A DNA stretch of 64,000 nt. Origin: Nemertoderma westbladi. Its lineage: Eukaryota; Xenacoelomorpha; Nemertodermatida; Nemertodermatidae. Both the position numbers and the translations under genes were made by a program. Below the pieces are notes generated by a model. That model searched no databases and was not told the DNA's origin. It was given only the letters and a program-made list of their open reading frames with translations. Positions 1 through 10,351 of this stretch are shown here, one piece after another. Numbering within the stretch: the first letter of the stretch is position 1; every line of letters begins with the position of its first letter. The stretch is taken from contig JAUCBJ010004133.1 of the NCBI GenBank assembly GCA_032718475.1, forward strand, positions 1 through 64,000. The letters run 5' to 3'.

Positions 1-925
1 ACCATATGGTAGTCAGTACATCGATGCTCATATTATCAAAAGCGAAACCCTGAGTGTTTATCATAGCGACATTCATCCATAACTTGTTCAAAATCGTGTG
101 TTTCAGGGCTCTCGAGTTTGATGGCAGGGGTAAGCACTTATAACTACAAGATTGTACTGATTTAATCGGTTGTTCCTCTATAAATACTTTGTCTCCCATG
201 ATAGTGGTACCATCAGTATCAATGTTTAAGTAATTCGATTTTTTTATGTTGACTGAAAGGTTCAAGTTTGATAAAGATTCAGAGGCTAATTGTGTAACAT
301 ATCTGTTAAATCTGATTTTATATTAGCTAAGAGAACATTGTCATCAGCATACGTTATAATGCAGAATGATAAGTCATTGAGGTGGAGTCCCAGGCCGCTT
401 TCAATTAGAGAATTTACCATTTCAGCAATGTAGAAGTTAAATAGCAGTGAACTTAACACTCCTCCCTGGCGGACGCCCTGTTCTAGTGATATTTCTTCCT
501 GATATATACATGTCCCATTACGCATGTATGCAACAGAGTTCAGGTAGTATGATTTTATTGCAGAAACAATTCTTGGGTTTGCATCTGATGAATATAGCTT
601 TGAAAAGAGCTGGTTATATCATACTTTATCAAAGGCTGAAGTGAGGTCTAAACAAACTGTGTGCACCTGGGAATGCTGTTGATTAAAGAGTTTAATAAGG
701 TTTGCTGTTGTTATGTATGCTGTCTCCCGAGTTTAGCTTAGTTTTGTAACCAAGTTGTAGGTCGTTCGTTTGTAGGCATTCTAATTCCTTAAGTATTGCA
801 GTTTCCCATAATTTGGCAATAACATTGAGTATGGTGATGCCTCTAAAGTGCATGTTAATATTATACGATACGAAGTCAATTTTTATGATATGATTTGAAA
901 TTCGATACGAATAAAACAATGCGAA
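1..925 (-). mobile_element. LINE family A fragment (reverse transcriptase)
   Basis: Reading the minus strand from about 920 downward, the translation follows a non-LTR reverse transcriptase in order: an 'FRGITILNVIAKLWE' block, a 'LDLTSAFDK'-like finger block near 600-660, 'GVRQGGVLSSLLF' near 450-490, and the palm motif 'YADDN' near 345. The thumb region then runs to position 1 and off the left edge. Several stops and frame changes split it, so it is dead. The thumb closely resembles that of the plus-strand copy at 30204-32449 (shared 'KKIWMN/NKLWMN' and 'GLASDN/GFAFDN' blocks), so both belong to one family. The clade is probably in the CR1/L2/jockey group, which is inferred from motif style only. 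Confidence 0.8.
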
Positions 926-1179
926 ACGAAATACGAAAATCCCTGCGTGTGAGTTAAGTGTGGCACACTCACTGCTCTAATCGTAACAGCCAAGAGAAGG
1001 AGAACTAGGGATGTTGCATGCTGCAATAATCATTACCTTCCATATCAATGAATGTTTCTGGTACTACTGTACCAATGTGTCCACACAGGAGTGTTTCAAG
1101 TAAATGAACCCGCGCATCAATACTTCAAATAAACATTTGGTACATTTTTGAGCTTTTTTTTTACAAATCACATTGAATT
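926..1179. other. no recognisable gene
   Basis: This is AT-rich sequence between the LINE fragment and the SINE. I see no coding signal. A short A/T-rich stretch near 1150-1170 just precedes the SINE. Confidence 0.4.
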
Positions 1180-1425
1180 TTTATCCAAGGTGGAACAAGG
1201 TTGTTCCACCTTCTTGGTGTAGTTGTCGCATTGAATTCACATCTCCCGTAGGTCGTGGGTTCGATTCTCACATGGGCCATGGCAGTTTTCGTTTCGGCAC
1301 GAATGCTTTAAAGGGACCAGCCAGGGCGCATCTCTGCCTTGCATCCTTAAGTGGTAGCTAAATGAGTACTGGAATTTCCTCTGGGGAGTAAAGTTCTGGG
1401 GGTACCGCACTGGAAATCCCTGCAA
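1180..1425 (+). mobile_element. tRNA-related SINE, copy 1
   Basis: A pol III B-box-like stretch 'GGGTTCGATTCTCAC' lies at about 1257-1271. It is followed by 'GCAGT' and 'GCTTTAAA' core words that recur, in the same order after a similar B box, at 16290-16395 (plus) and 61380-61500 (minus). That shared layout supports a dispersed SINE family with a tRNA-derived head rather than a tRNA gene. I could not define exact ends or a target-site duplication. Confidence 0.55.
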
Positions 1426-1568
1426 GTCATTTACAAAATTCCTCTATAGAAAATATTGTACAGGAACGCATTTATATACATTTTAATTCTTAAATATTTG
1501 AAAATACCCCACATTAATTGATCTAACCAGTAAGTAACCACATGAACGAGTCCAGATAGGTCCACAAG

Positions 1569-2873
1569 ATGTCAGATGAAACGGCACCAATTACTGCTTG
1601 TGATAGAAAAAATTTTGGTGAATATCAGAATGGCATGAAAAAGGGCTGGAGACTATACTCGTTGGTGATTATGTTGCTGTTGTTTCAAATGATACCAGGG
1701 TGGTGTCATAATCTATTGGAAAGCTTCTTCCCAATTGTTGTAGAAGAGCGTGGATGGTCGAAAACTCTAATTGGAGCATTACTAGCAACATTTTCAATTA
1801 TGAGACTTATGATATACATTACTTGCCCTCATTCTATTAATACTTGGGGAACTCGCATCTCTTTGGGTATATTTGGTATGATTGGGGCAATTTCGCAGTT
1901 ATCATTCGGATTTATAGAATATATTCCTAACAATAATGGATTATTATATATATTCACATGTTTTTCACTGCGCATAATTGAAGCTATTGGTCTAAACATT
2001 AGTTTTTTGTATTCATATAGTATATTGATGGAATTGTGGCCAACACAAAGAACTACATTAACAAGTCTAGCAGTTGTGACTGACAACCTGGGATTTACAA
2101 TCGCACCAGCTTTTGGTTCAACAGTTTTTGCTGCATTGGGATTTGAGTTCCCATTTATAATATCTGGTTTGATGTTTCTCATTATCGTGCTTTACTGCTG
2201 GAAGGAGTCGCCAGCTTACATTTACGACAGATGCGAATTGCAAGACAGACCAACTTATCTCGGTGTTCTCAAGAATCCAGGAATTACACTTATATTTATT
2301 TTGAATGTATATTTTATAGTCCTATCATCATTTAGTGTTGCGTACTATGCACTACACCTACACCATACCTACAATCTCAACCAATACAATATTGGTGGTA
2401 TTTATATGATATTTCCTGCTATTCAAACAGTCACAGGTCTTATAATATCCTTAATGATGAATAAATTAAAACCTATCTTACCAACTGTAATCGGTACAAT
2501 GTTACTAGCGATATCAATGCAACTAATAGGACCAACAGAACTACTGGGTTTACCTCATTATATCACTATCTCTATGGTTGGATGCGCTCTCTTTGGATTT
2601 GGTGCCGGATTTTTCCTAAGCCCTGGACTTGAAACACAAACACAATTGGCTGTGGAGGTTTGTGGCTATCCTGATAATGTTGACACCAGGGCTCTTCTCC
2701 AACAAATGATGCGAATTGCACTCTCTGTTGGGGCTATAATTGGTCCCATTTTTGGTGGCTTTCTCAATGATTACGTTGGTATGGAAATAGCATGCTCCAT
2801 CCTCAGTCTGTTGGGATTACCATTTCTTTTCGCTCTGCTGCTGGTGTTCATTTGTAGATGTCATGTTTACTAG
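1569..2873 (+). CDS. SLC18B1-like MFS transporter, paralogue 1
   Basis: This is an uninterrupted 434-codon frame with an ATG start. It encodes a polytopic membrane protein with about 12 hydrophobic segments and no long central loop. The family match rests on the segment order: a hydrophobic TM1 ending 'IPGWCHNLLESFFP', 'GWSKTLIGALLATF', the helix 'CFSLRIIEAIGLNISF' (compare the family's 'CFxIRxxEAxGxxxF'), 'APAFGSTVFAALGFEFPF', 'IGPTELLGLP' and the C-terminal 'GPIFGGFLNDYVGME'. Characterised SLC18B1 is a vesicular polyamine transporter; the substrate here is unknown. The usual MFS motif A between TM2 and TM3 is replaced by a divergent 'PHSINTWGTRISLG'. Three closely related paralogues share the strand and single-exon structure. 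It looks functional, with no frameshift or stop. Upstream noncoding exons cannot be excluded. Confidence 0.9.
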   Translation: MSDETAPITACDRKNFGEYQNGMKKGWRLYSLVIMLLLFQMIPGWCHNLLESFFPIVVEERGWSKTLIGALLATFSIMRLMIYITCPHSINTWGTRISLGIFGMIGAISQLSFGFIEYIPNNNGLLYIFTCFSLRIIEAIGLNISFLYSYSILMELWPTQRTTLTSLAVVTDNLGFTIAPAFGSTVFAALGFEFPFIISGLMFLIIVLYCWKESPAYIYDRCELQDRPTYLGVLKNPGITLIFILNVYFIVLSSFSVAYYALHLHHTYNLNQYNIGGIYMIFPAIQTVTGLIISLMMNKLKPILPTVIGTMLLAISMQLIGPTELLGLPHYITISMVGCALFGFGAGFFLSPGLETQTQLAVEVCGYPDNVDTRALLQQMMRIALSVGAIIGPIFGGFLNDYVGMEIACSILSLLGLPFLFALLLVFICRCHVY

Positions 2874-3012
2874 CAGAAACTTTCGATAAAACAATGGTGG
2901 GTGATGTGTTACAGTATTATTTTGTTGTATTTTGATGTAGGAATATATTGATGTATGTATATATATATATATATAAGAAACAATATGGGTACAGGACAAC
3001 CTGACTGGCGAA
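2874..3012. other. 3' flank of paralogue 1
   Basis: This is a short AT-rich flank with a (TA)n run near 2958-2974. I see no clear polyadenylation arrangement that can be assigned. Confidence 0.3.
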
Positions 3013-3793
3013 ATATATATATAGAAACAATGTGATCCAGTCTCCTATCAAAAATGAAATCTAACTACAAATAAACACTTTAATAACTGCACGAATAACT
3101 ATCCTATATATTAGAAAATACAGGACTTTTAGTCCACCGAAAGGGGTAAGTCTACATACTAAATTTGATAAAAATAAAGGGTTTCAGGATTTAAACACTG
3201 TACCCGGGGAAACACAGCTCCATCATCAGCAGTGTACTGTGAGTCCCTACCCTATCTAAATACAGCACAGTACCAATTGACCAATATAATACAGGAAATG
3301 AAACCCAATACTGAAATAGAGAAATAAACAAATCAGACCGGTAGTAAATAGATGAAACCCAAAAACTGATACCACTATAGCCTAAATAAAATACATGAAA
3401 CCAAAATAAGAATGAACCCAAATGATAATAGTGACCAAATAGTGAACTACTATATCTAACCTGCTTAACAAATAAATCTATAATGGCTGTATTGCACAGT
3501 CTAATAATATATATGTTATAATGGTATAAATACAGCAGTAAAAACTGCTGTATTCATACCATTATATAACATATCTATGTGTATGTGTATATGTGTGTAT
3601 GGTACAGTGTTTAAATCCTGAAACCCTTTATTTTTATCAAATTTAGTATGTAGACTTACCCCTTTCGGTGGACTAAAAGTCCTGTATTTTCTAATATATA
3701 GGATAGTTATTCGAGCAGTTATTAAAGTGTTTATTTGTAGTTAGGTTTCATTTTTGATAGGAGACTGGATCACATTGTTTCTATATATATATA
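3013..3793. mobile_element. foldback element with ~192-bp inverted arms
   Basis: The left arm 3013-3204 and right arm 3601-3793 are near-perfect reverse complements; single differences include 'gcacg/gcagt-side tcgag' near 3091 and 3715. The middle (3205-3600) holds a second, smaller palindrome at about 3512-3570 centred on 'cagcagtaaaaactgctg'. The outer ends fall in (TA)n tracts, which hides any target duplication. There is no coding capacity; short frames inside are chance. The architecture fits a non-autonomous DNA transposon (foldback or MITE type). The superfamily is not determined. Confidence 0.8.
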
Positions 3794-3944
3794 TAATATT
3801 ATTTCGTAATTTAAGTTTAGATGGTTTTAATAAATACATTTTTTGTTTTTTTTATAGTCAAATTTATTTTAGCAAGGCTTGTTAGTGGATTCAATCCGCT
3901 ATGCACTTCAACCAAAATGGGTAACCAATATAATCTAAACCAAG

Positions 3945-4535
3945 GGGAGACCGGACAGGACAGTTCCCCCGGACACTTCCCCCCCGCCCAAGTAGGACAC
4001 TTCCCAGGACAGATCGATGCATGTCGATTTTACCCTGGAGAGGTATAGTTTTCATTGCAACAATAATATTCATCACCATCTGCTACAAGTTGAAGAAGAC
4101 TAATAATACCTATAATTAAAACAATTAATTATTATAATTCTATAGTTAATAAAACAGTATATCATTCCGGGGATGGAATTTATAGGTCATCTAATATAAT
4201 TAATTGTTTAAAGATTAGCAAACAATACGATGTAATTGCATTGATAAAATCCATAAATAAAACTTGGATACAAAATGTAAAATCGGGATGCAAAAGATCA
4301 CTTTCTGAGCTAAGAAAGGAAAATTGGATACAACTTGTCTGGATACAAGCGGTCCGTTTACCTTACAAAATGAAAAATAAGAATGTGCGAAGTTAAGAAC
4401 AGTCGGGGGGGGGGGGGGGGGGGTGTCCGGGGGGAAGTGTCTGGGGGGAAGTGTCCGGGGGGGAAGTATCCTACTTGAACGGGGGGGAACTGTCCGGGGG
4501 AGGGGGGGGGGGGGGGGGAGTGTCCGTGGGCCGCA
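3945..4535. repeat. inverted pair of C/G-tract minisatellites
   Basis: At 3950-4015 the plus strand reads 'ggacagttccccc', 'ggacacttccccccc', 'aagtaggacacttccc'. At 4403-4535 the same words occur on the minus strand ('gggggaactgtccggggg', 'ggaagtatcctacttgaac'), separated by G runs of up to about 18 bases. The two blocks could be the inverted ends of one roughly 590-bp element with AT-rich filler between. Proline-rich frames read through it come from the G/C runs. Confidence 0.6.
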
Positions 4536-5064
4536 CACCGGAGATTAACGTAGCTTTGGCTAGGGCAGGGCAAGCTTAAGTAGGTAAGCTACCCAGCTCA
4601 CCTAAAGTAAGCCAGGGCCAACAAAACCGGAGGGATAGCTACGTGGTATGATGTAAGACAACCAACGGGATGGGGATATGTATGTATCAAGCTTCTATAA
4701 ACCCATAGGCCAGCATTGGTGCATTCGCCTAATGGCGGCCATTTTGTCACATATTAGCTAGGCCACACTCTGCTATAGGTTGAGTTGAGCGGTATGGTTG
4801 AGCACAGTGGCAGCATATGATGGTATTGACAGATGGGAGGCCATTAGGAGGTAAATTGCGGACATACAAGGTATCAGAGAGTATTTCCAGGTCTATCTTT
4901 ATAGAGCAAAAGTATATTTTATCTACCGGTAACAATTACTGCAATACTACCCAGTAGCAGTTACACTACAATCTGAATCTACTAATTCACTAAACACAGA
5001 CAAAACAAGAACTAAGATCGGTCAGATACTGGTACAGTACATACAGAATATTTTATTTCCAACA
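4536..5064 (-). mobile_element. probable copia 3' LTR and flank
   Basis: Immediately after the copia polyprotein end (minus strand), the sequence shows a purine-rich 'gtgagtgggag' followed by 'tgttggaaata' starting at 5064 and running downward. That is the expected polypurine tract and LTR start of a Ty1/copia element. The far end of the LTR cannot be fixed because no second LTR is present in the window. The 4536-4750 part is unassigned. Confidence 0.45.
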
Positions 5065-6540
5065 CTCCCACTCACCAACAATACCATGAGTTGAGTATAA
5101 TAGTTTGTACATTACAGCTGGAATAGTGTTTAGTTTTAATTAATTCAGTATATTCTGAGCATTTTCTGAGGTACTCAACGATAGTCTTGGTTAAGGGCTT
5201 TGTCAATATATCAGATCACATAAACTTTGTAATACAATAAACACTAGGATCGGCATGCTGCATTGTAGCTGCATTTTTAAGAATGCTGTGGTGGATTGTC
5301 GAGAAAATTGCGCCGCAACAACTCCCTATCACCCATGACATTTGCTAGATCATCTGCATCTTCAAAGCCAGTGTCCTTTAAGTTTGAGATGCGTCTCAAG
5401 AATGTCATGGGCTGTCCACCATGCTTATTCACTCCATGAGGCTGGCAAAGCACAAGATTATGCACTGGCTGGCCCTCACGGCAAAAGCAATGTCCTGCAT
5501 AGCGGGTAAATAACAATAAACAAGTTCTATGAGACCGGCTTGAACAGTGTCACAAATGAAATTTCTCTTGATATCTATGTGTTTGGAACGACCATTGAAT
5601 CATGGATTTCGTGACATCGCAATACATCCTTGGTTATCTTCGTAGATAATTGTTGGTGATTGTTGTTGGAACATTAGACCCCTCAATAGACTTCTAAGCC
5701 AGATTGCCTTCTGTTCTGCATAGCTTGCAGCAACATATTCCGCTTCAGTTGTGGATAATGCAGTAGTAATCTGCCTCTTGGTCGATCACGAAATCATGTT
5801 CTTTCCAATAAAAAACATGTACACACTGTGTGACTTTCGATCATTGGTTCTACCCCAATCAGCATCTACATATCCTGAGAAAATGATCTTCGATTCATCA
5901 CCCTGGTGTATACAATCCCAATATCCTGGGTTCCATGCATGTATCTTAGGATCTGTTGAAATGCCTTCCAATGTTCTTCACCAGGATTGGAACAGAACTG
6001 GTTCACTGATGATAAGGCAGCACTGAGATCTGGTCTCGTCCCACATACTGCTATGTGAGAGCTCCCACTGCAGCTTGATAATGCCTTTGATTAACGCTCC
6101 CCCATCAAACATAAATCAAATCAGATTCAAATCAAATCAGATCAAATCTTTCAGGTTGATTTATATAAACATCTTCTGACAAGCTTCCATTCAGGAAGGC
6201 TGTCTCCACGTCCATTTGGGTCAACTCTAAATCATTAGCAATAGCAAGTACAGTCCTTATTGAAGTATATCTCGCTACAGGCACATATGTTTTATCAAAA
6301 TCAACACCAGGTTGTTGTTTATATACCCTTGAGAAACTAAGCTAGCTTTATATCGAGCTATATCACCATTTTCATATCTTTTTATTATGAATACCCATTT
6401 ACTTCCAATAATATCACGGTCATCAGGAAGATCAACAACTTCCCATGTCTCATTATAAATTAATGAGTTGTATTCATTTACTATTGCTTCTATCCAAAGT
6501 TCACTTTCGAGAGACATCATAGCTTCTCTGAATGTTGATG
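5065..6540 (-). pseudogene. Ty1/copia polyprotein remnant (RT and RNase H)
   Basis: The minus strand carries copia pol in order. The start of the reverse transcriptase is at 6520-6275 ('EAIVNEYNSLIYNETWEVVDLP', 'GSKWVFIIKRYENGDIARYKA'). The 'QMDVETAFLNG' block is near 6180-6230. RNase H follows near 5970-5530 ('YVDADWGRTNDRKSHS', 'STTEAEYVAAS', 'EDNQGCIAMSRNP', 'GRSKHIDIK'). The terminal 'DILTKPLTKTIVEYLRK' is near 5190. The RT catalytic block is missing between about 6100 and 6030 because of a deletion, and stops are present. An RTE fragment (5243-5504) sits between RNase H and the C-terminus. No gag or integrase remains, so the element is 5'-truncated and non-functional. Confidence 0.88.
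5243..5504 (-). mobile_element. RTE family 1, 3'-end fragment inside copia
   Basis: The sequence matches the last ~260 bp of the intact RTE copy at 57269-60188: the 'QPVHNLVL' to 'DADDLANVMGDREL' coding end and the 'gatcctagt'-type 3' end, here read as 'actaggatc'. It is 5'-truncated. Flanking 'acaataaac' at 5234-5242 and 5513-5521 is the visible part of a target-site duplication. Copia coding resumes on both sides, so this copy landed in an existing copia element. Confidence 0.8.
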
Positions 6541-6582
6541 GCTCCCCACTAATAGTAAAATTATATTAAGTCGGATATTATT

Positions 6583-6857
6583 ATGTACGCATATGACCCT
6601 GTGATTTATTATTTCCATAAAAATCCAGATACTGCTGCGAAGGTGCTAGAAAACGATATAAAATGTTTAAATTCTTCTTTTGCACGACATAAACTTATGC
6701 TAAATCCATCCATCCAAACCGAATTCCTACTTTTATCCCCGATAACGCGAACACCTAATATAGATTCTATTGCACTGGACCTACGTTGTAAAGAACTTGT
6801 TTCACAGGAAAAGTTTGTCAAATATTTAGGAATTTTTATAGACAACCAAAACTTGGT
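6583..6857 (+). pseudogene. LINE reverse transcriptase fragment (palm)
   Basis: The frame contains 'MYAYDPVIYYFHKNPDTAAK', then 'LNPSIQTEFLLLS' and 'KFVKYLGIFIDNQ'. That is the palm-to-thumb part of a jockey/CR1-type reverse transcriptase. The catalytic YADD reads YAYD, so a key aspartate position is altered. It breaks abruptly into an RTE fragment at about 6858. Confidence 0.65.
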
Positions 6858-7275
6858 CACACAGAATTCATCGGAAACTTAAGGTCCGATTATTTAGAGC
6901 AGCAGTAGTTCCAGTACTCCTCGATGTGAGTCTACCTCTATGTATCTCTAACTGCTGAGGACAGCAAATCTCTGCATGTCACTTTCACAAGAATGCTACA
7001 TCGGGTATACTGTGTCAAGTATAATGCACACATCTCCAACTAGACACTATATAACATTGGAGGTGTCTCATTGGTTCCCCAAAGCTTGACACTAGAACAA
7101 AGCCGCTTTGTAGGGCATTGTTTTCGCCGTAAGGACCAGCTGTGCACATTCTTGTGCTTTGGCAGACCCATGGACATTGGTGAGACGCCTCCTAAAAGAT
7201 ACTGGCCTTGAAGATGGGATAATCTCACGAAAATCATGGGGGATAGGGAGTTGTGGCGGTGCAACTTTGCCAGTG
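6858..7275 (+). mobile_element. RTE family 1-like 3' fragment
   Basis: From 'cacagaattcatcggaaacttaaggtccg' onward the plus strand follows the intact RTE copy from its thumb ('RLFRAAVVPVLL') to the 'ggagttgtggcgg' near the C-terminus. It contains multiple indels and stops, for example a garbled 'LLYGSPCWALTA' block. It is older than the near-identical copies at 25537-28624 and 57269-60188. The following 7276-7690 region has no recognisable coding sequence. Confidence 0.75.
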
Positions 7276-7700
7276 GGCAATGGGCATGCCAATTGTGGAT
7301 TGCTTGGTGGTGACAAAATGTTTTTGTTAAGCTGGCATAGCAACTCAATGTGCAGTTTCAATGCAGCAGGCCATTCGATTTAGTTCAACTCTGCCTTCGT
7401 TCACCGACAGACACCACACTATGACGAAAAGCATCGTGCCAAAGAACTAGGCGAGCCAGACAGGGATGGGCCACTGTTCATTATTCATTCCCTATGGGAA
7501 TATAATAACACCAACTAAGGTCCTAAACTTAAATAATGTAATTCGCCAAGTGTTGCATCAATAAAAATATAATTAAATAATGATAATAATAATATTTAAG
7601 ACAATAATAATAATATTTAGTAAAATTTCAGTCTCCGAACTGGAGTCAGCATTAAAGTTAACTTCAGTACCAGTAATGAGTTAGTAGACCTTAGTACTGT
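7276..7700. other. no recognisable gene
   Basis: This is AT-rich sequence downstream of the RTE fragment. It includes an A/T-rich simple stretch near 7545-7625 ('aataataataat'). I see nothing coding. Confidence 0.35.
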
Positions 7701-7714
7701 ACTGTACAATAGTA

Positions 7715-7850
7715 GAATTACTTCCGTGCAATTTCTCTGTATGTACTCATTTTCATTAATTACCTGAAGAAGCCCTGTTGGGAGAAAGTTTGTAATAACT
7801 GTTGTTATTCATTTCATTAGTCATCTGAGGTCAACCCGCCCTACCTTTAC
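7715..7850 (+). repeat. dispersed repeat with 'CTGAAGA...GAAA' core, copy 1
   Basis: This segment is repeated in reverse complement at 12765-12950. The best-conserved part is 'acctgaagaagccctgttgg' near 7762 followed by 'gagaaag' and a small palindrome 'aataactgttgttatt'. The CTGANGA and GAAA words flanking a GCCC/GGG(N) stem resemble the hammerhead ribozyme core found in Penelope-like retroelements, but an extra A follows the first word, so ribozyme identity is speculative. Confidence 0.45.
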
Positions 7851-8365
7851 CCTAACTGTTTAATAATAATTCCGTGGCACCAACCATTGCTATAAACAGT
7901 AACAACTATAAACAAGCCAGTCAATAACCAGGGTCATGGTGTATATGAATTGGTTTTGATGAAGCCGTTATGCTCATAAATATCTTTATCTAAACCCAAA
8001 TCTATAAAGTAATAAATAATATAGAATATTAAATGACAATATAAATAAATTATACATACGGTTATTTAATATTAAAATATTCCTTTGATGAGGAATTACC
8101 AAGAGATTTATGATCAAAAAACAATTATTATAATATATACTATAGGGAGGCACGCTGCAATATAGGCCTTCTGTAATGAGCGGCTTATCTGCTTTAGCCT
8201 CAACCCCTCTCCCTCGAGTTCTCTAAGGCATGTAGTACAAAAGCAGTACATAACTTTATGAATTTATTAACATATACTGATATACATCATATAAGCAATT
8301 ATTATAGTTAGGACAGACAGACAGGGTAAAGGCGCACAACCACGGCCTAGACTCCTGTACTTTGA
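7851..8365. other. no recognisable gene; upstream of paralogue 2
   Basis: This is AT-rich intergenic sequence. No open frame, SINE head or inverted repeat was recognised. The duplication shared with paralogue 4 begins just after it, at 8366. Confidence 0.35.
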
Positions 8366-10351
8366 TTAATTAAACTTATTTATTAATATACAATAGTATG
8401 TTGTAGATATACACGATGTCAGAGGAAACGCAACCTATTATCTCACGTGATAAATTTGTGACAAACAAGAATTACCAACCAAACGGATGGAGACTCTACA
8501 TATTGGTGGGCATGTTGCTGTTAAATCAAATGATTCCAGGATGGTGCCATAATCTATTAGAGTCCTTCTTCCCAATTGTTGTAGAAGCGCGTGCTTGGTC
8601 GAAGACTCTAATTGGAGCATTACTAGCCACATTTGCCATTGTCAGACTTATAATATACATTACCTGTCCCCATTCAATCAACAATTGGGGCTCTCGCATC
8701 TCTTTGGGCCTATTCGGTATGATTGGGGCGGTTTCGCAGTTGGCATTTGGGTTTGTAGAATATATTCCGAATAACTATGGGTTATATATATTCGCTTGCT
8801 TTTCACTGCGTGTAATCGAAGCGATTGGCCTAAACATTAGTTTTATGTACTCATACAGCCTATTAATGGAATTATGGCCAACACAAAGAACTATATTAGC
8901 TAGTCTAGCCGTTGTTTGTGGCAACATTGGATATACGATTGCACCAGCTTTTGGATCCACCATTTTTGCAGCATTGGGATTTGAGTTCCCATTTATAATA
9001 TCTGGATTCATGTTTCTAATTATCATTCTTTACTGCTTGAATGAGTCACCTGCTTACATATACAACAGATGTGAATCGAAAGACAGACCAACTTATCTTG
9101 GATTTCTGAAAAATCCAACAATTTCACTTATAATTATTTTGGATGTATATTACATAACACTTTCATCATTTACTGTTGCCAACTATGCTGCCTATCTTCA
9201 CCACAAATTTAATGTCAACCAGTACAATATTGGTGCAATTTATATGATAGCACCAGGTATCCAATCCTTAACTGGTTTAATAATGTCTTTGATGATGAAT
9301 AAATTGAAGCCAATCATACCAACTGTATTTGGTACAATGTTACTAGCAATATCAATGCAAATGTTAGGCCCTTCAGAACTTCTAGGGTTACCCCATTTTC
9401 TCGGTATCTCCATCACTGGTTGTGCTCTCTTTGGATTTGGTACTGGATTATTCCTAACTCCTGCACTGGAAACACAAACTCAACTGGCTGTTCATGTTTG
9501 TGGATATCCTGATAATGTTGATACCAGGTCCCTTCTCCAACAAATGTTTCGAATTTCAATGTCTACTGGAATGATAATAGGGCTGGTCTTAGGTGGAATG
9601 CTTAATGATTATTTTGGAATGGAAATTACTTGTTCACTACTCAGTCTGTTGGGTTTGCCATTTCTGGTTGCTTTGCTGTTTGTTTATGGATTCAGATGTT
9701 GGGTTGTCAAATAGGAATACATCTTAACAGTAATGATTAAGCATACATTTCAATAATGGTGGATCACCACACCAGGATATCAGCAGAGGAGAACCCACTG
9801 TAATATTTTTTTAATTTTAATTAAATTTAATTTCGTACATTGAATATATGAAACAAGTACAGCATAGCACAACAAAATTAAAGGTAGATAATATAGAATA
9901 AAATTATGGTTTATTGTAATGAAGTGAACAAGAGACCTGTTAGAGCTTATTGTAAAAATACTACGTGGATACAACATAATTTAAAATATCATTTAATTCT
10001 AATTGATCAAAGTGTGCCAAAAGGGTGCTTATAAGCATTATGCTTGTTGCCCAATTGGGTGAACTTCGATGTTCAATAAAATAAATGTTAAACTAATCTA
10101 AATAATTGATCAAAGTTACCTATTTCGCTAAAAGTTTCTGTATAATCTATAATTTCCCTAGCCAAATTTATCCTCCAGTGATCATTGTTGTTTAATGTTG
10201 CATACGTAAGAGAATTTACATGTTTTGGGGATAGGCTACCTAGATCTAAGATTTTGCACTTATTACCAATGGAAGGTAAGTTGGTACAGCTGTGAGTCCT
10301 ACAATCACTATGTGTTAAACAGCGGTAAAAAGCGTAGAATACATTTATAGG
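8366..10351 (+). repeat. segmental duplication, arm 1
   Basis: From 'ttaattaaacttattt' at 8366 to 'catttatagg' at 10351 the sequence is nearly identical to 39916-43559, at a constant offset of 31550 through the gene. The shared block includes about 50 bp of 5' flank, the whole transporter gene, about 380 bp of 3' flank and a LINE C-terminal remnant. Arm 2 is longer only because of two insertions (41654-42924 and 43114-43494 plus its 8-bp duplication). Arm 1 is therefore the empty-site version. Confidence 0.92.
8416..9714 (+). CDS. SLC18B1-like MFS transporter, paralogue 2
   Basis: This is an intact 432-codon single-exon gene with an ATG start. It has the same layout as paralogue 1: 'MIPGWCHNLLESFFP', 'AWSKTLIGALLATF', 'CFSLRVIEAIGLNISF', 'GFEFPFIISG', and a C-terminal half beginning near 'TISLIIILDVYY' after a short hydrophilic link 'RCESKDRPTYLG'. 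By eye it differs from paralogue 4 at only about 15 residues, but much more from paralogues 1 and 3. That fits the recent duplication seen at the DNA level. It is probably a vesicular or plasma-membrane solute transporter; the substrate is unknown. No disruption is seen. Confidence 0.9.
   Translation: MSEETQPIISRDKFVTNKNYQPNGWRLYILVGMLLLNQMIPGWCHNLLESFFPIVVEARAWSKTLIGALLATFAIVRLIIYITCPHSINNWGSRISLGLFGMIGAVSQLAFGFVEYIPNNYGLYIFACFSLRVIEAIGLNISFMYSYSLLMELWPTQRTILASLAVVCGNIGYTIAPAFGSTIFAALGFEFPFIISGFMFLIIILYCLNESPAYIYNRCESKDRPTYLGFLKNPTISLIIILDVYYITLSSFTVANYAAYLHHKFNVNQYNIGAIYMIAPGIQSLTGLIMSLMMNKLKPIIPTVFGTMLLAISMQMLGPSELLGLPHFLGISITGCALFGFGTGLFLTPALETQTQLAVHVCGYPDNVDTRSLLQQMFRISMSTGMIIGLVLGGMLNDYFGMEITCSLLSLLGLPFLVALLFVYGFRCWVVK

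Noticed and set aside
1173-1361. 62-codon frame with tRNA-like sequence taken as a tRNA gene
   Set aside because: Only a B-box-like part is convincing. There is no acceptor-stem pairing, and the same sequence recurs as a dispersed repeat.
4215-4573. Proline-rich minus-strand frames
   Set aside because: They are translations of the G/C homopolymer minisatellite, with no coding signal outside the runs.
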